DNA from: Rhodanobacteraceae bacterium
Lineage (GTDB): Bacteria; Pseudomonadota; Gammaproteobacteria; Xanthomonadales; Rhodanobacteraceae
Reading direction: 5' to 3'
NCBI GenBank assembly: GCA_021325475.1
Contig: JAJPHA010000094.1
Span: forward strand, 1-64,000
DNA length: 64,000 nucleotides
The notes under the pieces were generated by a model. That model ran no database searches. It worked only from the letters and a program-made list of their open reading frames with translations, and was not told where the DNA came from. Numbering within the stretch: the stretch's first letter is position 1; each line of letters begins with the position of its first letter. Position numbers and translations under genes: made by a program. Shown here one piece after another: positions 30,372 to 41,169 of this stretch.

Positions 30372-30450
30372 CGCCGAGGGGCGCTGCAAGTCCGCGTTGG
30401 CGGAATCAGGCTCGGCGGGATTTCGGGTCCCATCACCGAAACGGCGCCCA
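30372..30450 (+). ncRNA. S-adenosylhomocysteine (SAH) riboswitch
   Basis: GCCGAGGGGCGCTGCAAGTCCGCGTTGGCGGAATCAGGCTCGGC...CCGAAACGGCGCCC upstream of ahcY; matches the SAH riboswitch core (CGAGG-GCGCUGC ... AGGCUCGG ... AACGGCGCYC). Confidence 0.93.
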
Positions 30451-30472
30451 GTGCAAACTGGAGAACCAGCCT

Positions 30473-31900
<1,428 letters not shown>

Positions 31901-31903
<3 letters not shown>

Positions 31904-31940
31904 GCGGAAGTGGGGAGTCGGAAATCGGAAGTGGGGGAGC
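31901..31940. repeat. 7-bp-period array (element C, left arm)
   Basis: TGAgc ggaagtg gggagtc ggaaatc ggaagtg gggg, beginning at the ahcY stop codon. Confidence 0.85.
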
Positions 31941-31943
31941 CAC

Positions 31944-32315
31944 GTGGCGCTGAAGCCGGGACACTATCGGCTGACGGTCTGGCAGGAAGCCATGCGGCTC
32001 GTCCGACAGGTCTACGTTGCCACTGACGGATTGCCGGAAAAGGAGCGGTACGGGCTGCAAAGCCAGATCCGGCGCGCGGTGATCAGTATCCCTTCCAATA
32101 TCGCCGAAGGAGCTGCGCGAGGCAGCAAGACGGAGTATGTGCGCTTCCTGCAGATCGCCCGGGGTTCGCTAATGGAACTGGATACGCAACTCTGGCTCTG
32201 CCGGGACTTGGGTTATCTAAGCTATGACGAGGACCTCAAGTCCGCGATGGTGTCCGTTCTCGTCAAGCTCAACGGTCTCATCCGCTCAAAGCAAAACGGG
32301 AACAAGCGCGCGTGA
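31944..32315 (+). CDS. Four-helix-bundle protein (23S rRNA IVP / S23 family)
   Basis: LTVWQEAMRLVRQVY...YGLQSQIRRAVISIPSNIAEGAARGSKTEYVRFLQIARGSLMELDTQLWLCRDLGYL; GTG start. Confidence 0.93.
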   Translation: MALKPGHYRLTVWQEAMRLVRQVYVATDGLPEKERYGLQSQIRRAVISIPSNIAEGAARGSKTEYVRFLQIARGSLMELDTQLWLCRDLGYLSYDEDLKSAMVSVLVKLNGLIRSKQNGNKRA

Positions 32316-33166
32316 ATTCCACTCCCCACTCCCCACTCCCCACTCCCGTTTCGTTTGAGTTCTTCCCCCCCAAGACCGACGAGCAGCGGGCCCAGCTCGA
32401 CCGCACCGCGGCGAAGCTGAAGGCGTGGGCGCCGGAATACGTCAGCGTCACATTCGGCGCCGGCGGATCGACACTGTCGTACACGCCGGAAACGGTGCGC
32501 CGGCTGCGCGAGGAGCATGCGCTGGACGCAGCACCGCATCTGTCGTGCATGGGCGGCACCCGCGCCGAGATCCGCCGCCTGCTCGAGCTGTACCAGGCGA
32601 TGGGTTGCCGGCGCATCGTCGCGCTGCGCGGCGATCTGCCTTCCGGCATGGCGAGCTATGGCGATTTCCGCTATGCCAGCGAACTGGTCGAGTTCATCCG
32701 CACCGAGTGCGACGGCTTCTTCCACATCGAGGTCGCCTGCTATCCGGAGATGCACCCGCAGGCAAGCGACGCACACGCCGACCTGGACCACTTCGTCGCC
32801 AAGGTACGCGCCGGCGCGAACGGCGCGATCACGCAGTATTTCTACAACGCCGACGCCTATTTCCGCTTCGTCGACGAGGCGCGCGCGCGCGGCGTGACGG
32901 TCCCGATCGTGCCGGGCGTCATGCCGATTTCGCAATACGCGCAGTTGCGCCGGTTTTCCGACCTGTGCGGCGCCGAGATTCCGCGCTGGATCGCCAAGCG
33001 CCTGGAGGCGTACCGCGACGATCTCGAATCGATCCGCAGCTTCGGCGCGGACGTGGTCGCCGAGTTGTGCCGCAAGCTGATCGCCGGCGGCGCGCCCGGA
33101 ATCCACTTTTATACTCTGAACCGGGCGCGCGCCACGCTCGCCGTGTGCGAACGCCTCGCCGGCTAG
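32312..33166 (+). CDS. metF: 5,10-methylenetetrahydrofolate reductase; N-terminus encoded by heptamer array
   Basis: VSFEFFPPKTDEQRAQL..., YVSVTFGAGGST, VPIVPGVMPISQYAQLRRFSDLCGAEIP; GTG start overlaps the upstream TGA (GTGA). Confidence 0.95.
   Translation: MNSTPHSPLPTPVSFEFFPPKTDEQRAQLDRTAAKLKAWAPEYVSVTFGAGGSTLSYTPETVRRLREEHALDAAPHLSCMGGTRAEIRRLLELYQAMGCRRIVALRGDLPSGMASYGDFRYASELVEFIRTECDGFFHIEVACYPEMHPQASDAHADLDHFVAKVRAGANGAITQYFYNADAYFRFVDEARARGVTVPIVPGVMPISQYAQLRRFSDLCGAEIPRWIAKRLEAYRDDLESIRSFGADVVAELCRKLIAGGAPGIHFYTLNRARATLAVCERLAG
32319..32346. repeat. 7-bp array CCACTCC x4 (element C, right arm)
   Basis: Four uninterrupted CCACTCC units at the 5' end of metF. Confidence 0.92.
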
Positions 33167-33169
33167 CGG

Positions 33170-33910
33170 CTACCCGGCCGCGAGCAGCATCTTGCCGCCG
33201 GCCAGGAACAACACCACCGCCAGCAGGCGGCGGATCGAGCGCACCGGCAGACGTCGGCTGCCGAGCCAGGAGCCGAGCGCGCCGCCGGCCAGCACCGTGC
33301 CCAGCCACAACGGCGTCGCCGCCGGCAGCGCACCGGTCGCCAGGCCGCGACCGGCGAGACCGGCGAGCGAGTTGACCAGGATGAACGGCGCGGCCACGCC
33401 CGAGGCCTCGCGCACGCGCCCCCAGCCGGCGAGCACGACGAGCGGACTGAGGAAAATGCCGCCGCCCACGCCGGTCAATCCGGACAGCAGGCCGAGCAAC
33501 ACGCCGGCGACGAGGGCGAGCGGCAGCGCCGGCGGCGCGGGTTCGGATTCCGTCGCCGGCACCGGCAGCAGCAGACGCACCGCGGAATAGACCAGCACCG
33601 CGCCGACCAGCGGGCGATAGTAGAAATCCGGCAGGGTGATCGCGCCGCCGACGAACGCGGCGGGGATCGAGGTCAGCGCGAACGGCCAGAACAGGCGCCA
33701 GCGGAACCAGCCGGCGCGCCAGAAATTGAACGTGCCGATCGCGGCCACCGCGGCGTTCAACACCAGCGCGGTGGGCTTCATCTGCGCCGGGGCGAGATCG
33801 AACAGCGCCATCGCCGCGAGATAGCCCGAGGCACCGGCGTGGCCGACGCTGGAATAGAGCAGCGCCACCAGCAGCAACAGCAGACCCAGCGCCAGATCGT
33901 GTGCGTTCAT
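33170..33910 (-). CDS. TauE/SafE-family sulfite exporter-like membrane protein
   Basis: LLLLVALLYSSVGHAGASGYLAAMALF; SGLTGVGGGIFLSPLVVL. Confidence 0.92.
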   Translation of the reverse strand: MNAHDLALGLLLLLVALLYSSVGHAGASGYLAAMALFDLAPAQMKPTALVLNAAVAAIGTFNFWRAGWFRWRLFWPFALTSIPAAFVGGAITLPDFYYRPLVGAVLVYSAVRLLLPVPATESEPAPPALPLALVAGVLLGLLSGLTGVGGGIFLSPLVVLAGWGRVREASGVAAPFILVNSLAGLAGRGLATGALPAATPLWLGTVLAGGALGSWLGSRRLPVRSIRRLLAVVLFLAGGKMLLAAG

Positions 33911-34001
33911 CCCGGCCTCCCCGCGAGCGCGGAGCATGCCACAGTCTTCCCAAGCGGACAGCGGCCCGCTACCCTGCGCGCCTGCCCCACCGGAGACCGT
34001 C

Positions 34002-34919
34002 ATGGCGCAAACCTATCCCGACTACATCTGGCACAACGGCCGGATCAAGCCGTGGGCCGAGGCCACCGTGCACGTGATGGCACACGCGCTGCACTACGGC
34101 TCGTCGGTGTTCGAGGGCATCCGCAGCTACGCCACGCCGCGCGGCCAGGCGATCTTCCGCCTGACCGATCACCTGAAGCGTCTGTATAATTCTGCAAAAA
34201 TATACGACATGCCGATGCCCTACACCTTGGCGGAGCTGGCGCAGGCCTGCCGCGAGGTGATCCGCGCCAACGGCCTCGGCAAGGCGTATCTGCGGCCGAT
34301 CGCGTTCCGCGGCCTCGGCGGCTTCGGCCTGCACGCCGAAGGCCCGATCGACGTCGCCGTCGCGGCCTGGGAGATGGGCTCGTACCTCGGCGCCGGCGTG
34401 CTCGAGGAGGGCATCGACGCCTGCGTGTCGAGCTGGCAGCGCTTCGCGCCGAACACGATTCCGGCGGGCGCCAAGGCCGGCGGCAACTATCTTTCCGGCC
34501 AGTTGATCGCGCGCGAGGCGCGGCGGCTCGGCTTCGGCGAGGGCATCGCGCTCGCCGCCAGCGGCCTGCTCAGCGAAGGCGCCGGCGAGAACCTGTTCCT
34601 GGTGTTCGACGGCGCCCTGCACACCACCCCGGTGAGCGCGGCGCTGCTCAACGGCATCACCCGCGACAGCATCCTCCGCCTCGCCCGCGACGCCGGCATC
34701 GAGGTCGTCGAGCGCGACATTCCGCGCGAATACCTGTACCTGTGCGACGAGCTGTTCATGTGCGGCACGGCGGCGGAAATCACGCCGATCCGCGCGGTCG
34801 ACGGCAAGCCGGTCGGCAGCGGCAAGCCGGGCCCGCTCACCGGCAAGCTGCAGAAGCTGTTTTTCGGTTTGTTCGACGGCTCGACGCCGGACAAATACGG
34901 CTGGCTCGAACCCGTCTGA
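34002..34919 (+). CDS. ilvE: Branched-chain amino acid aminotransferase
   Basis: WHNGRIKPWAEATVHVMAHALHYGSSVFEGIR; LLSEGAGENLFLV; ELFMCGTAAEITPI. Confidence 0.96.
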   Translation: MAQTYPDYIWHNGRIKPWAEATVHVMAHALHYGSSVFEGIRSYATPRGQAIFRLTDHLKRLYNSAKIYDMPMPYTLAELAQACREVIRANGLGKAYLRPIAFRGLGGFGLHAEGPIDVAVAAWEMGSYLGAGVLEEGIDACVSSWQRFAPNTIPAGAKAGGNYLSGQLIAREARRLGFGEGIALAASGLLSEGAGENLFLVFDGALHTTPVSAALLNGITRDSILRLARDAGIEVVERDIPREYLYLCDELFMCGTAAEITPIRAVDGKPVGSGKPGPLTGKLQKLFFGLFDGSTPDKYGWLEPV

Positions 34920-36227
34920 TCAGGCGCGCAGCCGGAAATCCAGCGTCGCCACCGCGCCGCCCTGCGGCCGCGGCGCGAGCGTCACGCGCCAGTCGTAGAG
35001 TTCGCACAGCCGGCGCACGATGGCGAGGCCGAGTCCGGCGCCCTTGCCGGTGGCGCCTTCGCCGCGCACGCCGCGCTCGAACAGCCGTTCGGCGTCCTCG
35101 GCCTTGATGCCGGGACCGGTGTCCTCGACCGTGACCTTGCCGCGCTCGGCGCCGACGGTGACGACGACTTCGCCACGCTGGGTGTACTTGAAGGCGTTGC
35201 CGATCAGATTGCCGAGCGCGACCGCGACCACCGACGCCGGCGCCGCCACTTCCACGCTCTGCGCGACGTGGAGTTTCACCTCCACCGGCTTGCGGCCGAG
35301 GTGCGCCTGATAGACGTCGATGACCTGCTCGACGACCTTGCCGACATCGGTGGTCTCGCCGTCCAGCGGCGCGCTGCGCTCGCTGCGCGACAACAGCAGC
35401 AGGGCGTTGGTCAATTCCGTCGACTGGCGCGAGGCGCGCTCGATGCGCTTGAGGCGCTCGCGCACCTTGTCGGAGAGGTGTTCGGCGTTGAGCAGCAGTT
35501 CGGTGGTGGTGGCGATCACCGCCAGCGGCGTGCGCAGCTCGTGGCTGACGTCGGCGTTGAATTCGCGGTCGCGCTCGACCAGCGCGGTGAGCTTGCGCGC
35601 GTATTCGTCGAGCGCCGCGGCGAGCTGGCCGACCTCGTCGTTGGCGAAATGCGGCGCCAGCGGTTCCGGCCGGCCGCTCTTGGCGATCGCCTGCACCCGC
35701 GCGGCGAGATCGATCACCGGGCTCATCACCCGGCTCGACAGCCAGCGGCCGATCACCAGCGAGAGCAGCGCGAAGCCGAGCACCGCCAGGATCAGCGCAC
35801 CCTCGAGCAGCCGCTGACTGCGCCGTTCCTCGGTGGTGTCGTACTTGAGGAAGAACCAGCGCTGCGGATCCTTGCGCACCGCGAGCTTGTAGATGACGCG
35901 GCCGCCGCGACCGTCGGGCTCGGTCAGATCGTGCACGCCGTCCGGCAGATCGCGCCAGGCGAACGGCACGTTCGAGAACTTCTCCGGACCGATGGTGTAG
36001 CCGACGATCTTGTCGAACGGCACGCCCGGCGTGGTCGGATCGCGGTAGTAGGCGTCGGCGTAGCCCTGCAGGTTCTGCTGCAGCGCCTCGCCGATCAGCT
36101 TGTCCTCGAGATAGCTGCGCAGATAGATCGCGCTCAGCGCGAACAGCGCCGTCAGCGCGAAGCCGAACAGCGCGAAGGAAATGATGATGCGGCTGCGCAG
36201 CCGGCGCCGGTACTGGATCCGCGCCAT
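34920..36227 (-). CDS. Sensor histidine kinase
   Basis: HAMP, DVSHELRTPLAVI, LGNLIGNAFKYT, GAGLGLAIVRRL. Confidence 0.95.
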   Translation of the reverse strand: MARIQYRRRLRSRIIISFALFGFALTALFALSAIYLRSYLEDKLIGEALQQNLQGYADAYYRDPTTPGVPFDKIVGYTIGPEKFSNVPFAWRDLPDGVHDLTEPDGRGGRVIYKLAVRKDPQRWFFLKYDTTEERRSQRLLEGALILAVLGFALLSLVIGRWLSSRVMSPVIDLAARVQAIAKSGRPEPLAPHFANDEVGQLAAALDEYARKLTALVERDREFNADVSHELRTPLAVIATTTELLLNAEHLSDKVRERLKRIERASRQSTELTNALLLLSRSERSAPLDGETTDVGKVVEQVIDVYQAHLGRKPVEVKLHVAQSVEVAAPASVVAVALGNLIGNAFKYTQRGEVVVTVGAERGKVTVEDTGPGIKAEDAERLFERGVRGEGATGKGAGLGLAIVRRLCELYDWRVTLAPRPQGGAVATLDFRLRA

Positions 36228-36236
36228 CGGGCGGGG

Positions 36237-36923
36237 TCAGGCCGGCGCCGCGTCCGGATCGACCAGACGATAGCCGATGCCGTGGCGGGTCTGGATCAGC
36301 GGCTTGTCGAACGGCTTGTCGATCGCCGCGCGCAGGCCGTGGATGTGGACGCGCAGCGAGTCGCTGTCGGGCAGTTCCTCGCCCCACACCCGCGTCTCGA
36401 GATCCTGGCGCGTGACCACCGAGGGGCTCGCCTCCATCAGGTGCTGGAGCAGCTTCAGGCCGATCGGGTTGAGCTGGATCGACTTGCCGGCGCGGGTGAC
36501 GACCAGCGTGTCGAGATTGTAGGTGAGATCGGCCACCTGCAGGATGCGGCTGCGCAGGCCCTTGCCGCGGCGCGCGAGCACGGTCAGGCGCGCTTCGAGC
36601 TCCTGCAGCGCGAACGGTTTGACCATGTAGTCGTCGGCGCCGGAGTCGAAACCGGTCAGCTTCTGATCGAGCGCGTCGCGCGCGGTCAGCATCAGCACCG
36701 GCGTCTGCCGACGCGCTTCCTGGCGCAGCTTGCGGCACAGTTCCAGGCCATCCATGCCGGGTAGGGTGAGGTCGAGCACGATCGCGTCGAAATCGTGCAC
36801 CACGGCCAGATGCAGGCCGGTGACGCCATCGCCGGCGAAATCCACGACGTGGCCCTTCTCTTCGAGATAATCGCCGATGTTGGCGGCGATGTCGCTATTG
36901 TCTTCGATCACCAGGATACGCAT
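36237..36923 (-). CDS. OmpR/PhoP-family response regulator
   Basis: MRILVIEDNSDIAANIGDYLE; winged-helix C-terminus LRVHIHGLRAAIDKPFDKPLIQTRHGIGYRL. Confidence 0.96.
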   Translation of the reverse strand: MRILVIEDNSDIAANIGDYLEEKGHVVDFAGDGVTGLHLAVVHDFDAIVLDLTLPGMDGLELCRKLRQEARRQTPVLMLTARDALDQKLTGFDSGADDYMVKPFALQELEARLTVLARRGKGLRSRILQVADLTYNLDTLVVTRAGKSIQLNPIGLKLLQHLMEASPSVVTRQDLETRVWGEELPDSDSLRVHIHGLRAAIDKPFDKPLIQTRHGIGYRLVDPDAAPA

Positions 36924-37065
36924 AGGCTGTGCATGTTCGCGTCGGGACCGCCCTGCGGCCGCACCCTGCTGAATGGGGCGGACGGCGGAGTTTTGAAGGC
37001 GCCCGGGAAATGCGAGATCGCCCGCCGAGCCGCCGAGTTCCCGGACAGCCTAGCGCCGGGCCGGG

Positions 37066-37118
37066 CAAATAAAAAGGCCCAAGGAGGTGTCATTGGGGGA
37101 ACACACCTCGCTTGGGCC
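37066..37118 (-). terminator. Strong rho-independent terminator
   Basis: Minus: GGCCCAAGcgAGGTGTgttcccccaatgACACCTccTTGGGCC-TTTTTATTT. Confidence 0.88.
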
Positions 37119-37225
37119 CAAAGCTACTGCCCCGATTACCGTAATCTGCCTGTCACCTGACCTGACCTTAGGAGTGTCGAGCAGCTTTACAGTGGCTGCG
37201 ATCCTAGGACGCCAGCGATTAAATG
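37119..37225 (-). ncRNA. Candidate small RNA in the blaR1-RR intergenic region
   Basis: Structured, less GC-rich intergenic stretch including GATTACGGTAATC palindrome, ending at the terminator 37066-37118. Confidence 0.4.
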
Positions 37226-37228
37226 GAC

Positions 37229-37258
37229 GTTAAGCCGTCGTGCGCCGTTGTTAAGCCG
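37229..37258. promoter_or_regulatory. Direct repeat GTTAAGCCG-N12-GTTAAGCCG
   Basis: Two identical 9-mers 21 bp apart start-to-start at 37229 and 37250. Confidence 0.6.
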
Positions 37259-37275
37259 ATCGCGCGCCGCGCCGC

Positions 37276-38895
37276 TCACTCGCCCAGACGCCGGCAGATC
37301 ATCGAGCCGGTGACCGACTCACACTTGGCGTTCGCCTCCTCGCCGCGCGCGCGCAGGGCGAAGGCGAAGCTCTGGGTGTGCCGCACGGCCGTCGCCGCCC
37401 CAGGCGCGAACCGCCATTGCGCCAGCGCTTCCCTGGCCGCGGCGTCGAACACCCCCGCGGGCTGGGCGTGCAGAACGCGGACGTCGCGCACCGAGCCATC
37501 GGCGGCGATGCCGAATTCGAGCTCGACCGTGCCTTCGACACCGGCCGCCATCGCGCGCGGCGGATAGACCGGCGGCACGCGATGCAGCGGTGCGAGCTTC
37601 TCCACCGGCGCGACTTCGGCCGGCGCCGTCTCGGCAACGGGCTCGGCCAGGCGCAGATCGCCGGACGGCGGCGGCAGGCGCGTGGCAACCTCGCGCAGCG
37701 GTTCGAGCCGCGGCGTCCTGGCAACCACGATGCGCGGTGTGGCGATCCGCACCGGCTCGCGTTCGACATCGGTCGTCGTCTGCGGCGCGGCTTCGCGCCG
37801 GGCTTCCGGCACGGCGCGCGACGGCGCCGACGGCAGCGCGGCCAGGCGCGGATTGCCGCTGATGAGCGCCAGCGCTTGCGCGGGCGCGGCAGGCGCCGTG
37901 TTCGGCGCGGCGGCGTGCTGGCGCCAGGCCAGCATCGCCAGCGCCGCGACGAGCAGCAGCAGCGGCCAACCCTGGGTGCGCGGCAACGGCTCCTCGGCCA
38001 CGCCGACGATGTGGCGGATGCGCGCCAGCAGCACGCCGCCGCTGGCGCCGAGCGCCGGCGCGGCAACGCCGTCCGCGTGGCGCAATTCCTCGAGATCGGC
38101 GAGCGTGCGCGCATACGCGAGCCGGTCGCCGCGTGCCAGCGACAACACCAGCTCGTCGCAGCAGCTTTCGCGCGCATTGCGCACCTCGCGCGAGATCCAG
38201 TGCACCACCGGGTGGTAGAACAGCACGGTCTCGATCACCACCTGGAACAGGTTGGCGAGATAGTCGGCGCGCCGGATGTGGCCGAGTTCGTGGGCGACGA
38301 TGAGTTCCACCTGCTGCGGCGTGAATCCGCTGAGCAGGCTGGCCGGCAGCAGCACGACCGGCTTGAGCCAGCCGATCAGCATCGGCGTCAGCGCCGCCGC
38401 GGAGGCGAGCAGCCGCACCGGCCGCCGCAACGCGAAGCGGCGGCACAGGCGATCCAGACGCGCGTCCCACTCCGGTCCGACCGGAGTCGCCGTGCGCACC
38501 AGGCGCCGCAGACGCCGCCATTGCCAGAGCGAACGCGCGGCGAGCACGGTCACACCGAACAGCCACGCCGCCACCAGCCACGGCAGCGCCTCGCGCAACG
38601 GCCACTGCGCGACGGCGCGATCCGCCACCGCCATGACGGTTTCGCCGAGGCTCGGTGCCGCCGCGGCGGCCGACGCCGCATCTGCGGCCGGCCACAGCCA
38701 GGCGAGCGTCAGCGGCGGACAGGCCGCGAGCGCAAGCAACGCAAGGAGACCGAGACGATAGCGCGCGGTGACGCTGGCGCAGGCCGGACGCAGCAGCGCA
38801 TAGAGCAGACCGACCAGCGCGCCCTGCCAGAGAAAATGCAGCAGCATGGACCCCAGCGCCTCGACGACGGCGACGACCCCCGTGGACAGATGCAT
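37276..38895 (-). CDS. BlaR1-like M56 metallopeptidase with C-terminal TonB domain
   Basis: VELIVAHELGHIRRADYLANLFQ, CCDELVL, C-terminal YPPRAMAAGVEGTVELEFGIAADGSVRDVRVL. Confidence 0.93.
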   Translation of the reverse strand: MHLSTGVVAVVEALGSMLLHFLWQGALVGLLYALLRPACASVTARYRLGLLALLALAACPPLTLAWLWPAADAASAAAAAPSLGETVMAVADRAVAQWPLREALPWLVAAWLFGVTVLAARSLWQWRRLRRLVRTATPVGPEWDARLDRLCRRFALRRPVRLLASAAALTPMLIGWLKPVVLLPASLLSGFTPQQVELIVAHELGHIRRADYLANLFQVVIETVLFYHPVVHWISREVRNARESCCDELVLSLARGDRLAYARTLADLEELRHADGVAAPALGASGGVLLARIRHIVGVAEEPLPRTQGWPLLLLVAALAMLAWRQHAAAPNTAPAAPAQALALISGNPRLAALPSAPSRAVPEARREAAPQTTTDVEREPVRIATPRIVVARTPRLEPLREVATRLPPPSGDLRLAEPVAETAPAEVAPVEKLAPLHRVPPVYPPRAMAAGVEGTVELEFGIAADGSVRDVRVLHAQPAGVFDAAAREALAQWRFAPGAATAVRHTQSFAFALRARGEEANAKCESVTGSMICRRLGE

Positions 38896-38897
38896 GC

Positions 38898-39296
38898 TCA
38901 GCTCCCCGCTTCGATCTTGTTGAGCAGCGCGCGGATCTCCTTCAGTTCCTCGCGCGAGGCCGGCGGATGGCTGCCGAGCGCATGCAGCACCATCTGCGAG
39001 GCCGAGCCGTTGAACAGGCGCTGCACCATGTCGGCGAGATAGCGCTTCTGCGCGCGCTGCCGGGTCACCGCGGCGCGATACACGTGCGCGCGCTGCGAAT
39101 CGTCGCGCTCCACCAGCCCCTTGGCGTGCATGATCTGCAGCATCTTCAACGCCGTGGTGTAGCCGGCGCCCTCGTGCGCGTACAGCGCTTCGTGGACCTC
39201 GCGCACGGTGCACGCGCCGCGGTCCCACAGGACGCGCAGGATGTCGAGTTCGGCCTCGGTGGGCCAGGGCGAATCGGGATGGCGGCGCGGGCTCAT
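38898..39296 (-). CDS. BlaI/MecI/CopY-family transcriptional regulator
   Basis: PTEAELDILRVLWDRGACTVREVHEAL...YTTALKMLQIMHAKGLVERD. Confidence 0.94.
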   Translation of the reverse strand: MSPRRHPDSPWPTEAELDILRVLWDRGACTVREVHEALYAHEGAGYTTALKMLQIMHAKGLVERDDSQRAHVYRAAVTRQRAQKRYLADMVQRLFNGSASQMVLHALGSHPPASREELKEIRALLNKIEAGS

Positions 39297-39365
39297 GCTG
39301 GCTCTCGTGACCTCACAACGAATTGCTTCGTATATTGCGCTCCCGGCGCGCAGGATGCAAGCGGT

Positions 39366-40265
39366 TCACGCCTGCTGCGCCGCCCGGCGCCGGCGCACGC
39401 GCCGCGCCAGGTACTCGACGATCTCGCCGGCGATGTCGACCCCGGTGGTCGTCTCGATGCCTTCCAGGCCCGGCGAGGAATTGACCTCGAGCACCAGCGG
39501 GCCGCGGCGCGAGCGCAAGAGGTCCACGCCGGCGATGTTGAGGCCGATCGTGCGCGCGGCGCGCAGCGCCGTGTCGATCTCGGCGGCGGAGAGCTCCGCC
39601 GGCGTCGCCGAACCGCCGCGGTGCAGGTTCGAGCGGAATTCGCCCGGCCGCGCCTGTCGGCGCATCGCCGCGACCACGCGCCCGCCGACCACGAAGCAGC
39701 GGATGTCGGCGCCGCGGGCTTCGGCGATGAATTCCTGGACGAGAAAATTCGCGTACAGGCCGCGGAACGCCTCGATCACGCTCTGCGACGCCGAACGTTT
39801 CTCGGCAAGCAGCACGCCCTGGCCCTGCGCACCCTCGTTGAGCTTGATCACGTGCGGCGGATCGCCGAGCATGGCCAAAAGATCCGCGGTGTCGTCCGGG
39901 TTGTCGCCGAACACCGTCGCCGGCAGGCCGATGCCTTCGCGCGCGAGCAGTTGCAGGCAGCGCAGCTTGTCGCGCGCGCGCAGGATCGCGTCGGACGAGT
40001 TCGGCGTGTACACGCCCATCATCTCGAACTGGCGCAGCACCGCCGTGCCGTAGAACGTGATCGAGGCGCCGATGCGCGGGATGACCGCATCGTAATCGGC
40101 CAGCGCGCGGCCCTTGTAGTGCACGGAGAAGTCGCTCGGCGCGATGCGCATGTAACACCGCAGCGGGTCGAGCACGCGCACCCGATGGCCGCGGGCGCGC
40201 GCCGCCTCGACCAGCCGCTGGGTCGAGTATAATTTTGTATTTCGCGACAAAATGACAATTTTCAT
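39366..40265 (-). CDS. rimK: RimK-type ATP-grasp alpha-L-glutamate ligase
   Basis: [54 protein letters not shown]. Confidence 0.96.
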   Translation of the reverse strand: MKIVILSRNTKLYSTQRLVEAARARGHRVRVLDPLRCYMRIAPSDFSVHYKGRALADYDAVIPRIGASITFYGTAVLRQFEMMGVYTPNSSDAILRARDKLRCLQLLAREGIGLPATVFGDNPDDTADLLAMLGDPPHVIKLNEGAQGQGVLLAEKRSASQSVIEAFRGLYANFLVQEFIAEARGADIRCFVVGGRVVAAMRRQARPGEFRSNLHRGGSATPAELSAAEIDTALRAARTIGLNIAGVDLLRSRRGPLVLEVNSSPGLEGIETTTGVDIAGEIVEYLARRVRRRRAAQQA

Positions 40266-40723
40266 GCGCGCCCTCCGGCCGCCGACACCGACCGACGCGG
40301 ACGCCCGCACAGATACGACCGCGCCGGATCGACGCGAAACCTTCCGCGCAGCGCCGTGCGGCCGAGCAGCAGCGGAAACAGCATATTGCGGCGATCGGTC
40401 AGATTGATTTCCGCGGCGAAGGCGATGCCGGCGAGCTCGATCCGGCTGCGGATGAACCAGCGCTCGCTGCGATGCCCGCCGGAGTCGGTGACGACGCGGC
40501 GATCCCGCACCGGCGCCACGCAGCAGACCGGCTCCGCGCCGCGGCGCCCGGTATCGACGCGAAACCGCAGCCACCAGCGACCGTCGCGCAGGAATTCCTC
40601 GAGCGCATCGACGTGCAGCGCCGAGGAACGCGCACCGGTGTCGATCTTGGCCTTGATGGCGGTCACGCCGAGTTGCGGCAGGGCCAGCCACTCGCGCCAA
40701 CCGATGACGGGGGGTACGGACAT
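40262..40723 (-). CDS. RimB-like / ATP-dependent zinc protease family protein
   Basis: [56 protein letters not shown]. Confidence 0.9.
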   Translation of the reverse strand: MSVPPVIGWREWLALPQLGVTAIKAKIDTGARSSALHVDALEEFLRDGRWWLRFRVDTGRRGAEPVCCVAPVRDRRVVTDSGGHRSERWFIRSRIELAGIAFAAEINLTDRRNMLFPLLLGRTALRGRFRVDPARSYLCGRPRRSVSAAGGRA

Positions 40724-40859
40724 GAATGGGCAAGGAGCGGTCCGGGCGGATGCGAAGATACGCAGGACGGCCGCCGCATCTCGTGCCGCAACGGCACGGC
40801 TACGGCATTGGCGCCGTCGTCTCGCGGTGCTCCGCCCTCCGTCTGCGAGAAAAAGGGAA

Positions 40860-40933
40860 TGGAGCGGGTGATGGGAATCGAACCCACGTCAGTGGCTTGG
40901 GAAGCCACAGCTCTACCATTGAGCTACACCCGC
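40860..40933 (-). tRNA. tRNA-Gly (anticodon CCC), CCA encoded
   Basis: Minus: GCGGGTGTAGCTCAATGGTAGAGCTGTGGCTTCCCAAGCCACTGACGTGGGTTCGATTCCCATCACCCGCTCCA; cloverleaf pairs, anticodon loop TTCCCAA. Confidence 0.97.
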
Positions 40934-41169
40934 ACCGGGCGAATACTCTACGGGCTTGGCCGGACGACGGCAACGTCGCGGCGCCATCGCCGACTGCCTC
41001 CTGAACGGCGGTTTTGCCGCAGCCTTGCGCGGCGGAAGTGGCCAGTCGCCATTCAGCTTCGCTGCGCTTACATAACCGGCGTAAAGTACGGCGACGGCGC
41101 TTCATCTTTCTCATCCCCGCGCCGTGTGCGATTCCTCACCGTTCGCGTGACGCAAAAGGAGCGTTCGCC

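Noticed and set aside
31944-32315. Diversity-generating retroelement accessory gene (Avd)
   Set aside because: The protein family is related to Avd, but no reverse transcriptase or template/variable repeat pair is visible in the window, so a DGR cannot be claimed.
31944-32315. 23S rRNA intervening sequence
   Set aside because: No rRNA sequence flanks the gene; it lies between ahcY and metF.
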